Shown: in pieces, positions 49,354-57,481 of the stretch
How positions within the stretch are numbered: position 1 is the stretch's first letter
How the letters are laid out: each line of letters opens with the position of its first letter
NCBI GenBank assembly: GCA_017619445.1
Contig: JAFZSI010000040.1
Span: 1-64,000 of the forward strand
Length of the DNA: 64,000 nucleotides
Direction: 5' to 3'
From: Prevotella sp.
GTDB lineage: Bacteria; Bacteroidota; Bacteroidia; Bacteroidales; Bacteroidaceae
Notes under the pieces: generated by a model
What the model was told of the DNA's origin: nothing
The model's database searches: none
The model's input: only the letters and a program-made list of their open reading frames with translations
Made by a program: the position numbers and the translations under genes

Positions 49354-50493
49354 ATGGAATATAACAAATATAGATTTGAACATACTACGGCGAAAGTGGC
49401 TTTGTTTGACAATGGCACCGAGGTGAAGGAATTTCATGCGGTGATAACCGTCAACGACGCTCACCTCACCTTCCACGAACAGCTGGTGGCCGTACTCGAA
49501 GCCTACACCTTTCTGCGCGAAGGCGCGCTGAAGGGAGCCGAGGCTGTGTTCAAAAGGTATTTCCTCAGCGATGCCGCAAACCAGCAGGACGCCGTCATCG
49601 TGGCCGATGCCTCCGAATGTGCCAAGTCTGTCATTCAGCAGGCACCGCTCAACGGCACGAAAATCGCGCTATGGGTTTATATGATGACGGGCGTGCACAC
49701 CCGCATCTCGCGCAGCGGCCTCTACGAGACTGCCCACGGCCAGTACCGCCACCTGTGGAACGGCAGCGCGCACAATCTGGCGGCCAACAGCGAGTATCAG
49801 ACGCGCCTGCTGCTGAACGAATATGTGATGCAACTGCTCGAGGAGGGCTGCAAGTTGTCGGAGAACTGCATCCGCACTTGGTTTTTCGTCAACGACGTAG
49901 ATTTGAACTACGGCGGCGTGGTGCGCGCCCGCAACAATGTGTTCTTCACCCAGGACCTTACCGTTCACACCCACTTCATCGCCAGTACAGGCATCGGCGG
50001 GCGGCAGGCCGACATCAATGTGCTGGCGCAGATGGACAACTACGCCATCGACGGCATCCAAAAAGAACAAATCCATTTCCTCTACGCACAAACCCACCTC
50101 AACCGCACCAGCGACTACGGTGTGAGCTTTGAGCGCGGCACACGCATCGACTATGGCGACCGCCGACATGTATTCATTTCTGGCACGGCCAGCATCAACA
50201 ACAAGGGCGAGGTGATGTATGCGGGCGACGTGCGCCGACAGACCCACCGCATGTGGGAAAACGTGGAGACACTGCTCAAAGAGGCCGGCAGCAGCTACGA
50301 CGAAGTGATGGAAATGGTGGTCTATCTGCGCGACACCGCCGACTATCAGGTGGTGCGTGAACTCTACGAAGAGCGTTTCCCCAACAAGCCCTACGTCATT
50401 GTACATGCGCCCGTCTGCCGCACGGGTTGGCTTGTTGAAATGGAGTGCATGGCCGTGAAGAACATCGGCAATCCTGAGTTCGCCCCATTCTAA
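49354..50493 (+). CDS. Rid/YjgF-superfamily protein (379 aa, two-part)
   Basis: The C-terminal third (VFISGTASINNKGEVMYAGD, ENVETLLKEAGSSYDEVMEM, then PYVIVHAPVCRTGWLVEMEC) is a clear RidA/YjgF domain. The N-terminal two thirds (about 1-250: VKEFHAVITVNDAHLTFHEQ, RTWFFVNDVDLNYGGVVRAR, HTHFIASTGIGGRQADINVL) is a second, diverged copy of the same fold, as in chorismatase-like (FkbO/Hyg5) proteins. Rid proteins remove reactive enamine/imine intermediates; whether this fused form acts likewise or on another small molecule is unknown. No signal peptide is present. Confidence 0.75.
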   Translation: MEYNKYRFEHTTAKVALFDNGTEVKEFHAVITVNDAHLTFHEQLVAVLEAYTFLREGALKGAEAVFKRYFLSDAANQQDAVIVADASECAKSVIQQAPLNGTKIALWVYMMTGVHTRISRSGLYETAHGQYRHLWNGSAHNLAANSEYQTRLLLNEYVMQLLEEGCKLSENCIRTWFFVNDVDLNYGGVVRARNNVFFTQDLTVHTHFIASTGIGGRQADINVLAQMDNYAIDGIQKEQIHFLYAQTHLNRTSDYGVSFERGTRIDYGDRRHVFISGTASINNKGEVMYAGDVRRQTHRMWENVETLLKEAGSSYDEVMEMVVYLRDTADYQVVRELYEERFPNKPYVIVHAPVCRTGWLVEMECMAVKNIGNPEFAPF

Positions 50494-50569
50494 TTCGCGC
50501 TAACCAGAACCTTAGCGTTCACTTTCCGCCCCCCAACCTCCTATCTGCTCCCATCAGCTTTTTATTTCT

Positions 50570-50760
50570 TGATGACAGCTTTTCAATCCGAAGAACCACT
50601 TTTTCAAACCTTTGCTTTACGTTCAAATTTTCTAGAGAATTTTGACGTAAAGTGGCGAGTTATGTTTCTAACGCGTAGGTTTATGAAAACAAAGTGCCTT
50701 TTTACGGAAACAAAGCATCGGTTTACAATGAAATTCTTTAGGAAATTGCGCTATCATCTA
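50570..50760. repeat. Intergenic inverted repeat, copy with longest arms
   Basis: The element 50615-50652 reads CTTTACGTTCAAATTTTCTA then GAGAATTTTGACGTAAAG, almost a perfect 38-nt inverted repeat. It is followed by AACAAAGTGCC, TTTACGGAAACAAAGCATCG and a second degenerate core TGAAATTCTTTAGGAAATTG. No gene is seen in 50494-50779. Confidence 0.8.
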
Positions 50761-50779
50761 TAATGATACTCACGTAAGA

Positions 50780-50816
50780 AAAAAGAAAAGCAGAAAAAAG
50801 TGGCTTTTCTTTTTCT
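50780..50816 (+). terminator. Terminator-like hairpin
   Basis: AAAAGAAAAGC and GCTTTTCTTTT arms are followed by TCTTATT. Confidence 0.6.
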
Positions 50817-50844
50817 TATTTGCTCACTTAGTAGATAAATAATT

Positions 50845-50906
50845 CACGTTCGGTAAAGAAAACGCGTTTTCTTTGCACTCACTTACTCATTTTTTTCGTA
50901 TCTTTG
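50845..50906 (+). promoter_or_regulatory. RluA promoter with 20-bp palindrome
   Basis: The perfect palindrome AAAGAAAACGCGTTTTCTTT (50855-50874) lies 24 nt upstream of the -7 box TATCTTTG (50899-50906). A close copy of the 55-bp block lies at 57371-57421, before the PagL-like gene. The palindrome covers the position of the -33 region, as expected for an operator. Confidence 0.6.
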
Positions 50907-50915
50907 CCAAACGTC

Positions 50916-52379
50916 ATGATTTTCCACCCTATTCATAGCGACATAAAGCCGCCTGCGGCCATGAACAATCCGTTTGATTATGAGCCTCATCCGCTGTGCA
51001 AGATGGCGGCAGACGAGGTGCGGCACTTTCTTGCATCAGACGCTGTGTGCGAGACTGATGCAAGAAACGGCAAGATGTTTGGGGTTTTGGTGGTGGAAAC
51101 GGGCGAAGGAGCGACGGGATTCTTGGCCGCTTACTCGGGATTGTTGGCTGGGCGCAACGACTGGGCGTGGTTTGTGCCGCCAGTGTTCGACGCGCAACAG
51201 CCCGACGGACATTTCAAACAGACGGAACGCCAGATTTCAGCCATTAACAGGATGATTGAGGAGCGGGGAGTCCCCCCTACAACCCACCCAAGCCCTCCCA
51301 AAGGGAGGGAGAGGGGAGATTCCTTTGAACAAAGGAGCGAAGAAGAGATTGAAGGCCTGCGGCAACAGCGCAAGCGCATGTCCGAGGAGCTTCAGCGGTG
51401 GTTGTTCAGTCAGTATGTGATGCTCAACGCACAGGGCGAGTGGAAAGACCTCATTGAGATTTGGCACGACTACCACACCTCGCCCCGGTTGCGCAGCCGC
51501 TTCCCTTTGCCGCCTGGCGGCAGCGGCGACTGCTGTGCGCCTAAGCTGCTACAGTATGCCTTTTTGCACGGACTGAAACCGCTGTGCATGGCTGAGTTCT
51601 GGTATGGCGCGTCGCCAAAGACAGAAATCCGCCATCACGGTCACTACTATCCGGCTTGCCGGGGCAAATGCCTGCCCATACTGACGTTTATGCTCAAAGG
51701 GCTTGTACCTTCGATAGCCTCGGTAACGATAGCAGGGGCCCCTTCAGTTGCCGTGTTGCCCGAGCCCACCGTAGTTTATGACGACGATTGGCTGGCGGTT
51801 GTGAACAAGCCCGCTGGAATGCTGTCGGTGCCGGGCAAAGAGCAGCAACATTGTGTTTTCACCGCCATGCGTGCGCGTTTTCCCGAAGCTGACGGCCCGC
51901 TGATGGTGCACCGGCTCGACATGGCCACCTCTGGGCTGATTGTCATTGCCAAGTCGAAGGCGGTTCACAAACTGCTACAACAGCAGTTCAGCGAGTGGGA
52001 AGTGAAAAAACGCTATGTGGCAGTGGTTGAAGGGGTGCCCGCCAAGCGCAGCGGCACCATTGAGCTGCCCTTATGTCCCAATCCGCTGGACCGTCCGCGG
52101 CAAATGGTGGATGCGAAGATAGGGAAGACGGCGACAACACGCTTTGAGGTAACAATGGTAAAAGGTACGCGCGCACGTGTGAACCTGTATCCACTGACGG
52201 GACGCACCCACCAGCTGCGCGTTCACTGCGCCCACCCCGACGGTCTGGGCTGTCCCATTGTGGGCGACGGGCTTTATGGCACGCGCGGCGACCGTCTGCT
52301 GCTGCATGCCGCTGAAATCAGCTTTACGCATCCGATTACGGGTCAGCCCATTGACATTACCGTCGAACCCGAATTTTGA
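50916..52379 (+). CDS. RluA-family pseudouridine synthase with N-terminal extension
   Basis: The catalytic domain (about 285-480) has VVNKPAGMLSVPGKEQQH, the active-site block VHRLDMATSGLIVIAKSK (catalytic Asp), KKRYVAVVEG and LTGRTHQLRVHCAHPDG. The N-terminal part (about 1-265) has GDCCAPKLLQYAFLHGLKPL and a Cys in YYPACRGKC and is seen in a Bacteroidetes subgroup of RluA proteins. It isomerises uridine in rRNA or tRNA. ATG 50916 lies 10 nt after the -7 box, so the mRNA is nearly leaderless. Residues about 118-140 (PPTTHPSPPKGRERGDSFEQ) are a repeat-encoded insertion. Confidence 0.88.
   Translation: MIFHPIHSDIKPPAAMNNPFDYEPHPLCKMAADEVRHFLASDAVCETDARNGKMFGVLVVETGEGATGFLAAYSGLLAGRNDWAWFVPPVFDAQQPDGHFKQTERQISAINRMIEERGVPPTTHPSPPKGRERGDSFEQRSEEEIEGLRQQRKRMSEELQRWLFSQYVMLNAQGEWKDLIEIWHDYHTSPRLRSRFPLPPGGSGDCCAPKLLQYAFLHGLKPLCMAEFWYGASPKTEIRHHGHYYPACRGKCLPILTFMLKGLVPSIASVTIAGAPSVAVLPEPTVVYDDDWLAVVNKPAGMLSVPGKEQQHCVFTAMRARFPEADGPLMVHRLDMATSGLIVIAKSKAVHKLLQQQFSEWEVKKRYVAVVEGVPAKRSGTIELPLCPNPLDRPRQMVDAKIGKTATTRFEVTMVKGTRARVNLYPLTGRTHQLRVHCAHPDGLGCPIVGDGLYGTRGDRLLLHAAEISFTHPITGQPIDITVEPEF
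51267..51336. repeat. GC-rich dyad plus GATTCC module inside RluA gene
   Basis: CAACCCACCCAAGCCCTCCC with AAAGGGAGGGAGAGGGGAGA and TTCCTTTGAACAAAGG: the composite order seen at 20-112 and 41744-41910, here in frame. Confidence 0.8.
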
Positions 52380-52404
52380 TTTTCCAGATAGAATACCGTT
52401 TTCT

Positions 52405-53106
52405 TCAACTTGCAATGGCAAAAGCTGCCAATGTAAGCAGCAATACGATGCCCGGCACATACCAATGGACGAGCGGTGAGGAGCCACCCCCGTCCCCTTG
52501 TGGGGGAAATGCGGAAGGAAGACTGAGCTTGAGCCGTTCGATTTTCACCAGCCAGCGCAGGCACCAGTACGTTATGCAGGCGCAAACAATGCCGACGAGC
52601 ATTCCCACCACGATGTCTGTGGGATAGTGCACGCCCATGTACATGCGCGAATAGCACACCAGCAGCGTCCACGCGGCCATCAGCCACGAGAGAGCCCGAT
52701 GGCGGAACAACAAGACAAAGAAAAAGGAGAGTGCGGCGGTGTTGGCAGCATGGCTCGACGGGAAGCTATAGGGGCCGCCTCGATAGCCATCCACCAGATG
52801 CACCCACTGCGACAGCGGATTGGCGACATTCGTTGGCCTCAGCCGTGCAAAGAATGGTCGCATGGCATGGGCTGTCAGCTGGTCGCTCAAAACAATGGTA
52901 AGCAGCGCGAACAGGAGCACAGCCAACGACGTGCGCGGCGTGCAGTTGCGCAGCACAACGTAGAAAAGACTTACATAGAACGGCACCCACACCCATTTGT
53001 CGCTGCTCAGCATCATAAATCCGTCGAAAAAAACTGAGTGCAAGCCATTGATGGCCAGCAACAATTGGGCGTCTGCCTGTAAAAAAGCCTCAAAAAACTC
53101 GTTCAT
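52405..53106 (-). CDS. PAP2-family membrane phosphatase
   Basis: The 233-aa protein has about five to six membrane helices. The three PAP2 motifs are visible: RPFFARLRPTN (K/R-x6-RP type), FPSSHAANTAAL (PSSH) and YSRMYMGVHYPTDIVVG (SR-x5-H-x3-D). It dephosphorylates lipid pyrophosphates such as undecaprenyl-PP or lipid A precursors at the outer face of the inner membrane. A loop near residues 199-210 (SAFPPQGDGGGSSP) is encoded by a GC-rich repeat. It starts 34 nt after the stop of the LTA-synthase-like gene and forms an operon with it. Confidence 0.88.
   Translation of the reverse strand: MNEFFEAFLQADAQLLLAINGLHSVFFDGFMMLSSDKWVWVPFYVSLFYVVLRNCTPRTSLAVLLFALLTIVLSDQLTAHAMRPFFARLRPTNVANPLSQWVHLVDGYRGGPYSFPSSHAANTAALSFFFVLLFRHRALSWLMAAWTLLVCYSRMYMGVHYPTDIVVGMLVGIVCACITYWCLRWLVKIERLKLSLPSAFPPQGDGGGSSPLVHWYVPGIVLLLTLAAFAIAS
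52478..52520. repeat. GC-rich repeat inside PAP2 gene
   Basis: GAGCCACCCCCGTCCCCTTG with TGGGGGAAATGCGG forms a dyad and is read in frame on the minus strand as a Gly/Pro/Ser loop. Confidence 0.6.
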
Positions 53107-53140
53107 TCGTTCTGTAGCTCAAGGTTTGTTCGTGGCGGAA

Positions 53141-54991
53141 TCACTTGTTCTCCAATTTTTCCCTGAAAGCCTTGAGCAAATCCTTGTTTTTGCCTTCCTC
53201 CTTGCCCGCGTCAACCACGGCCTTGTCGGTCTTGAGGTCGAAAATCAATTGATTGTCAGCCGAAAGCAAGCCATAGCCGTTGGCCGTGCCGAAGTAGGCA
53301 AAGTGCGGAGCAGCATCGCTCAGCATATCCTTGCTGTAAGTGAAATCCTTGTGCGAGATGCCCATCTGCGCGAGAAGCGTGGCGGCCAAATCGGCCTGCG
53401 AGCCGTATGTATCCACCGTGCCTGTCTCTTTCAAAGCACCACCCAACAGGAGCACAGGCACATGATAGCGCTCGGCACTGAGCTCGTCGAGCTTGGGATA
53501 TGTACCCACGGCGTCGCTTGTAATCACCACCAGGGTTTTCTCCCACTGCGGCAGTTTCTTCAGTTCGCTGATGAAATGGCCAACACAGGCATCACCGTAT
53601 GCGAAAGCATTGTTCTCCACCTGTTCTTTCACACGACGGTAGGGCACGGTGTAGGGTGGCTGCGCGCTGGCCGTCTGTACCATGCGCACCCACGGCTTTT
53701 CTGTTTTCTCGCTACGCAGTTCGGCCAAAAGAGCGTTGAATACGGGGAAATCGTGCACGCCCCAGCTGTTCTGGTGGTCGGCCTTCGAGAAATCTTTCTC
53801 AGTAACGAAGCCCTGGAAACCGTCGGCCTTCAACTCATCGCGCAGTCCTGTGCCGTCGATATCCTGTCCGCTGTAATGAGCAGCCAAGTATCCTTCTTTT
53901 CGTAGTGTGTTTACCAGCGATGGTGTGGGCATTTTGCTGTCGGCATTGGGCGCAACAACTCCATTGAGCAAGGCGCGAAGTCCGCCCTTGGCTTCAGTAC
54001 CCGTGGCATAAACATGGTTGAAGAGCAAACCTTGGGGCACCAGCTCGTTCAGGCAAATGGTGACGTTCTTGTCGCCGCCAAGTGCACCAAGCATACTGGC
54101 CGGCATGTTTTTCATCACTACCAGCAGCACGTTGGGCCGCTCGTTGTTGAGCACCATGCGCGAAGGCTTGGCCTGCTCGCCGTTGACGGCAGGGTCGAAC
54201 AGCCCAACGGCCTCAGCATCGTTTTTCTTCTTGCTGCCAAACAGTCCGCCGCTCTTTTTCTTTGCAACGGGCAGTTTGATGTCGGGCAACGTGAATCCGC
54301 CCTTGCCCTGCCAGGTGGCCACGGTGCTGTAAAGCGGGTTGACCGCAGCCAGATTGAGCCGCTTGTTGTCGGTGAAGAAAGCCTTGCTGATATCCATGCC
54401 GTTGCCCGAGAGACTTCTGAACACGGGTATGAGCAGTACGGCCTCAATGACCAGGAACAACAGGGTGAACAGCAACGGGTTCAACGGCAGCAATTTGCGT
54501 TCGAGTTTGTTGCTGCTGAGCAAAGACAAATGGAAAATCACATAAAAAACGAGCGCAAAGATAAGCACGGCCAAAAAACCGCCGACAACTGACCACACAC
54601 TGCCGCCAAACACGGCGGTAGGCTCGGTGAACAAGGCACCGAACGAACCGGCGGTGAGTTTGCTGCCGCTGTCGGGATAAACAGCCATATCAGCCACGAA
54701 CACGCCGGCCATGAGCAGCGAAGCCAAAGCGAAATAAATCTTGGCCAGACGACGCCAGATTTTCTTGCGCGACCAAATGGTCATCATCAACAGCAGACCG
54801 GGAATGACGGTGAGCCAAGCCGCCGCCGACAAATCCAGCGACAGGCCGTTCCACATCACTTGCATCCATTCGCCAAACGACGATGCCTTGAACTGCGACA
54901 AGTGACGCAGCATGAACAAAGGTTTTTGCAATACAAAAATGACCACAAACAGAACGTAGGTCAGCAAGAAATATCTGAATCTGAGCTTCAT
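53141..54991 (-). CDS. LTA-synthase-like membrane protein with degenerate active site
   Basis: The 616-aa protein has five N-terminal helices (about 5-200) and an extracytoplasmic alkaline-phosphatase-fold domain (about 285-560), the layout of phosphoglycerol transferases of the LTA synthase/sulfatase family. Key sites look lost: the family block NVVLIVLES is here NVLLVVMKN; the nucleophile block GT-x-T-x-RG is GTEAKGGLRALLNG with Ala in place of Thr; and the metal-binding DH is DA in VITSDAVGTY. The fold is kept along the whole length, which suggests a pseudoenzyme with a binding or regulatory role. It is followed by PAP2, pointing to envelope lipid metabolism. Confidence 0.75.
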   Translation of the reverse strand: MKLRFRYFLLTYVLFVVIFVLQKPLFMLRHLSQFKASSFGEWMQVMWNGLSLDLSAAAWLTVIPGLLLMMTIWSRKKIWRRLAKIYFALASLLMAGVFVADMAVYPDSGSKLTAGSFGALFTEPTAVFGGSVWSVVGGFLAVLIFALVFYVIFHLSLLSSNKLERKLLPLNPLLFTLLFLVIEAVLLIPVFRSLSGNGMDISKAFFTDNKRLNLAAVNPLYSTVATWQGKGGFTLPDIKLPVAKKKSGGLFGSKKKNDAEAVGLFDPAVNGEQAKPSRMVLNNERPNVLLVVMKNMPASMLGALGGDKNVTICLNELVPQGLLFNHVYATGTEAKGGLRALLNGVVAPNADSKMPTPSLVNTLRKEGYLAAHYSGQDIDGTGLRDELKADGFQGFVTEKDFSKADHQNSWGVHDFPVFNALLAELRSEKTEKPWVRMVQTASAQPPYTVPYRRVKEQVENNAFAYGDACVGHFISELKKLPQWEKTLVVITSDAVGTYPKLDELSAERYHVPVLLLGGALKETGTVDTYGSQADLAATLLAQMGISHKDFTYSKDMLSDAAPHFAYFGTANGYGLLSADNQLIFDLKTDKAVVDAGKEEGKNKDLLKAFREKLENK

Positions 54992-55021
54992 AATACAGGT
55001 TTTTTGCGCAAAAGACGTTAA

Positions 55022-55079
55022 TTGTCATGCACGAAAGCTGCATGTACAATCCGCTCACGCGGATTACGCCTGCAAAGAT
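55022..55079 (-). promoter_or_regulatory. Promoter and structured leader of LTA-synthase-like gene
   Basis: Minus-strand TATCTTTG (55072-55079) gives a leader of about 75 nt with two consecutive hairpins: AATCCGC/GCGGATT (about 55048-55065) and TGTACATGCA/TGCATGACA (about 55023-55046). Confidence 0.5.
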
Positions 55080-55123
55080 AGTTATTTTATTTAATTATTT
55101 ATCTTTAATCTTTATTTTTTTGC

Positions 55124-55131
55124 TACCTTTG
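55124..55131 (+). promoter_or_regulatory. Metallophosphoesterase promoter (-7 box)
   Basis: TACCTTTG lies 12 nt before the ATG at 55144, implying a leader of only a few bases. It is divergent from the promoter at 55072. Confidence 0.65.
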
Positions 55132-55143
55132 CCAGCAAAAACG

Positions 55144-56262
55144 ATGAAAATGATGTGGATGTTACTTTTTATGGCACTTCCCTTAGCCGGAGCTGCATAC
55201 GTTTTCTGGCACATCTGGCAGGTGGTGCCTTTCCCAGTATGGGGAAAATGGGCCACGGTGGCAGTTGGACTGATAGCCCTGTTCTGCATGTTCGCCAACT
55301 TCACCCGCCTGCGCGGAACGCTGCCGCTCAACACGGCATCGCTGCTCTACAACGTGGGAACCTCCACGCTCTTCATCCTTTTGTATCTCACCATGACCTT
55401 CTTGGTGCTCGATATCGGCCGCCTGCTGAGACTGGTGCCGCGCACCGTACTCCACAGCAATGCCACCACCACCATCGCCATTGTGGTGTTTATCACCGCC
55501 ATCTTTGTCTATGGATTCGTGCACTACAAGCACAAGGTGCGCCAGCCCATTGAACTTACCACAAACAAACCGCTAAAACGCCCGTTGAAAATTGTCATGT
55601 TGAGCGACCTGCATCTGGGCTTCCACAACCGCCGCGCGGAGTTCGCGCGCTGGGTTGACCTCATCAACGCCGAGAAGGCCGACCTGATTCTCATTGCAGG
55701 CGACATCATTGACAGCGGCACTGAATCGCTGAACAAAGAAGAGACATGGCGCGAGTTCCTGCGCCTCAACGCGCCCGTCTATGCCTGTTTGGGCAACCAT
55801 GAATTCTATAGCGGGCAGTACAATGCTCAGTTGTTCTACCGACAGGCCGACATACGGCTGTTGCGCGACAGCGTGGCCACCGTTGGCGACCTGTGCATCA
55901 TCGGCCGCGAAGACCGTACCAACCCCCAGCGACAAGACTTGCGTACGCTGGCACAAAGGGCTGACCACCAGAAATATACCATCCTCCTCGACCATCAGCC
56001 CTTCAACTTGGAGCAAACCGAACAGGCGGGCATTGACTTCCAACTCAGCGGACACACACACCACGGACAGGTGTGGCCCATCTCATGGATAACGCAGGCC
56101 ATCTACGAATGCGCGTTCGGACCTTGGCAACGAGGCAACACACACTATTATGTCAGTTCGGGCATAGGCATCTGGGGCGGCCGCTTCCGCATCGGCACAC
56201 ACTCAGAATACGTCGTTGCCACGCTTACTTCCACAGCAGAAAACGCGATTCCCGAAGAATAA
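55144..56262 (+). CDS. Membrane-anchored metallophosphoesterase
   Basis: The 372-aa protein has four N-terminal helices (about 3-140, starting MKMMWMLLFMALPLAGAAYV), then a calcineurin-like phosphoesterase domain: motif I MLSDLHLGFH, motif II IAGDIID, motif III LGNHEF, and the C-terminal block LSGHTHHGQVWP. The di-metal ligands (Asp, His, Asn) are all present. It resembles YkuE-like enzymes and may act on UDP-sugar lipids or cyclic nucleotides; the substrate is not predictable. ATG 55144 was chosen because the promoter at 55124 rules out the longer frame from 55027. Confidence 0.85.
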   Translation: MKMMWMLLFMALPLAGAAYVFWHIWQVVPFPVWGKWATVAVGLIALFCMFANFTRLRGTLPLNTASLLYNVGTSTLFILLYLTMTFLVLDIGRLLRLVPRTVLHSNATTTIAIVVFITAIFVYGFVHYKHKVRQPIELTTNKPLKRPLKIVMLSDLHLGFHNRRAEFARWVDLINAEKADLILIAGDIIDSGTESLNKEETWREFLRLNAPVYACLGNHEFYSGQYNAQLFYRQADIRLLRDSVATVGDLCIIGREDRTNPQRQDLRTLAQRADHQKYTILLDHQPFNLEQTEQAGIDFQLSGHTHHGQVWPISWITQAIYECAFGPWQRGNTHYYVSSGIGIWGGRFRIGTHSEYVVATLTSTAENAIPEE

Positions 56263-56309
56263 ACTTCAGATTCGAAAAAACTATTCATACAGCAACAGCC
56301 TCTCTCTTC

Positions 56310-57287
56310 CTATTTCCTTTCCTCGGCCTTGCGGTGCTGCCACAGCTCAATACTGTTAACAATGTTCTGCCACAGAATGTAGCAGCCGGGGCCTACGGAA
56401 GAAAGGGGATTGAGATACATATAGGAAATCCAGATGGCAAAAGTGGTGTTTTTCTGTCCCAAGGCCTGGCCAGCATTGACCACGGCATTGAAAAAATGGC
56501 CCACATACCTGCCTACAGCAAACTGAACGATGCACAGCAACAGTCCGAGCAGGGCAATGAGCAATAGGAAAGGCACGGTGGTGTCGGCATGGACGATGTT
56601 GCGCACAGTAGTGCCAGTGACTATGCTCAAAGAAATGGCCCAGAGATAGAATGACAAGTCTTTCACGCTGACGATGGCCTGGTGCAATCGGTGCAGGTGG
56701 TGCTTGATGATGTAGGCCAGCAGCATGGGGAGCACCAAGATGAGGCACACCTTGTAGAGAATGAGCAGGAACGAGTTGAGAAACGACATGTGGATGTCGG
56801 TGTCAATGAGTGGAAACACCACGGGCACCAAGGCTGCCGTAATGAAGTTGGAGAGAAAAGTGTAGGTGGTTATGGTTTCCAGGTCGCCGCCCAGTTTCAC
56901 GGTCACCACAGGCGCTGCAGCGGCACACGGGCCGATGATGCAACACAATACGGCCTCAGCCAGCACGAGGTGCTGCCCGCGCAGCCGGAAGCCAAGGATA
57001 AGGGCCACCACCGCACCAATGAAAATCAGCTGAAACAGTGCCACCCACCAATGCCAGCGCACGGGGCGCAGCTTGTGGAAATCCACCTTGCAGAACGTCA
57101 CCAACAGGATGAAGAACATGAACAAAGGCAGTATCTGGTCGAAAAACGGCCCCAACACACTGGCCGCTCCGTTCAGCGAGGGGGTGAACGCAAACAGCAG
57201 ATAAAGAACGGTTCCCGAGAGCATGGCCACGGGCAGCGTCCAGTTTTTCAGCAAATCCTTCATCTCATCAATTGTTTTGTTGACCAT
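56310..57287 (-). CDS. Bile acid:sodium symporter (BASS) family transporter
   Basis: The 325-aa protein has about nine to ten helices, including LPVAMLSGTVLYLLFAFTPS, HWWVALFQLIFIGAVVALIL, the crossing motif ECCIIGPCAAAAP-like VLCCIIGPCAAAAPVVTVKL, and NAGQALGQKNTTFAIWISY, typical of BASS/SBF proteins. It probably imports an organic acid with sodium across the inner membrane; bile acid itself is not implied. ATG 57287 was chosen because a -7 box TATTTTTG lies at 57323-57330 on the minus strand, inside the longer frame from 57404. Confidence 0.85.
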   Translation of the reverse strand: MVNKTIDEMKDLLKNWTLPVAMLSGTVLYLLFAFTPSLNGAASVLGPFFDQILPLFMFFILLVTFCKVDFHKLRPVRWHWWVALFQLIFIGAVVALILGFRLRGQHLVLAEAVLCCIIGPCAAAAPVVTVKLGGDLETITTYTFLSNFITAALVPVVFPLIDTDIHMSFLNSFLLILYKVCLILVLPMLLAYIIKHHLHRLHQAIVSVKDLSFYLWAISLSIVTGTTVRNIVHADTTVPFLLLIALLGLLLCIVQFAVGRYVGHFFNAVVNAGQALGQKNTTFAIWISYMYLNPLSSVGPGCYILWQNIVNSIELWQHRKAEERK

Positions 57288-57370
57288 CGCGCTGACGGCA
57301 AGGTCAACCGAATTGGCACATGCAAAAATACATAATCTTTGCCTCATGCGCAAATTTTCGATAAAAAAAA

Positions 57371-57421
57371 CACGTTCGGCAAAGAAAGCGCATTTTCTTT
57401 GCACTTACATGCTCATTTTTT
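57371..57421. repeat. Second copy of the AAAGAAA palindrome block
   Basis: CACGTTCGGCAAAGAAAGCG with CATTTTCTTTGCACTTACAT matches 50846-50885 with few differences. The palindrome here is imperfect (AAAGAAAGCGCATTTTCTTT). Confidence 0.75.
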
Positions 57422-57432
57422 TAGGAAAAGTC

Positions 57433-57464
57433 TTTGCTTGTTGAGCCTTTTTTCCTTACCTTTG
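57433..57464 (+). promoter_or_regulatory. PagL-like gene promoter
   Basis: TTTG (57433-57436), a 20-nt spacer and TACCTTTG (57457-57464), 17 nt before the ATG at 57482. Confidence 0.8.
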
Positions 57465-57481
57465 CCGCCAATAACGCAAAA

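Noticed and set aside
55027-55143. Longer N-terminus for the metallophosphoesterase
   Set aside because: The promoter at 55124 lies within this extension, so it would not be transcribed.
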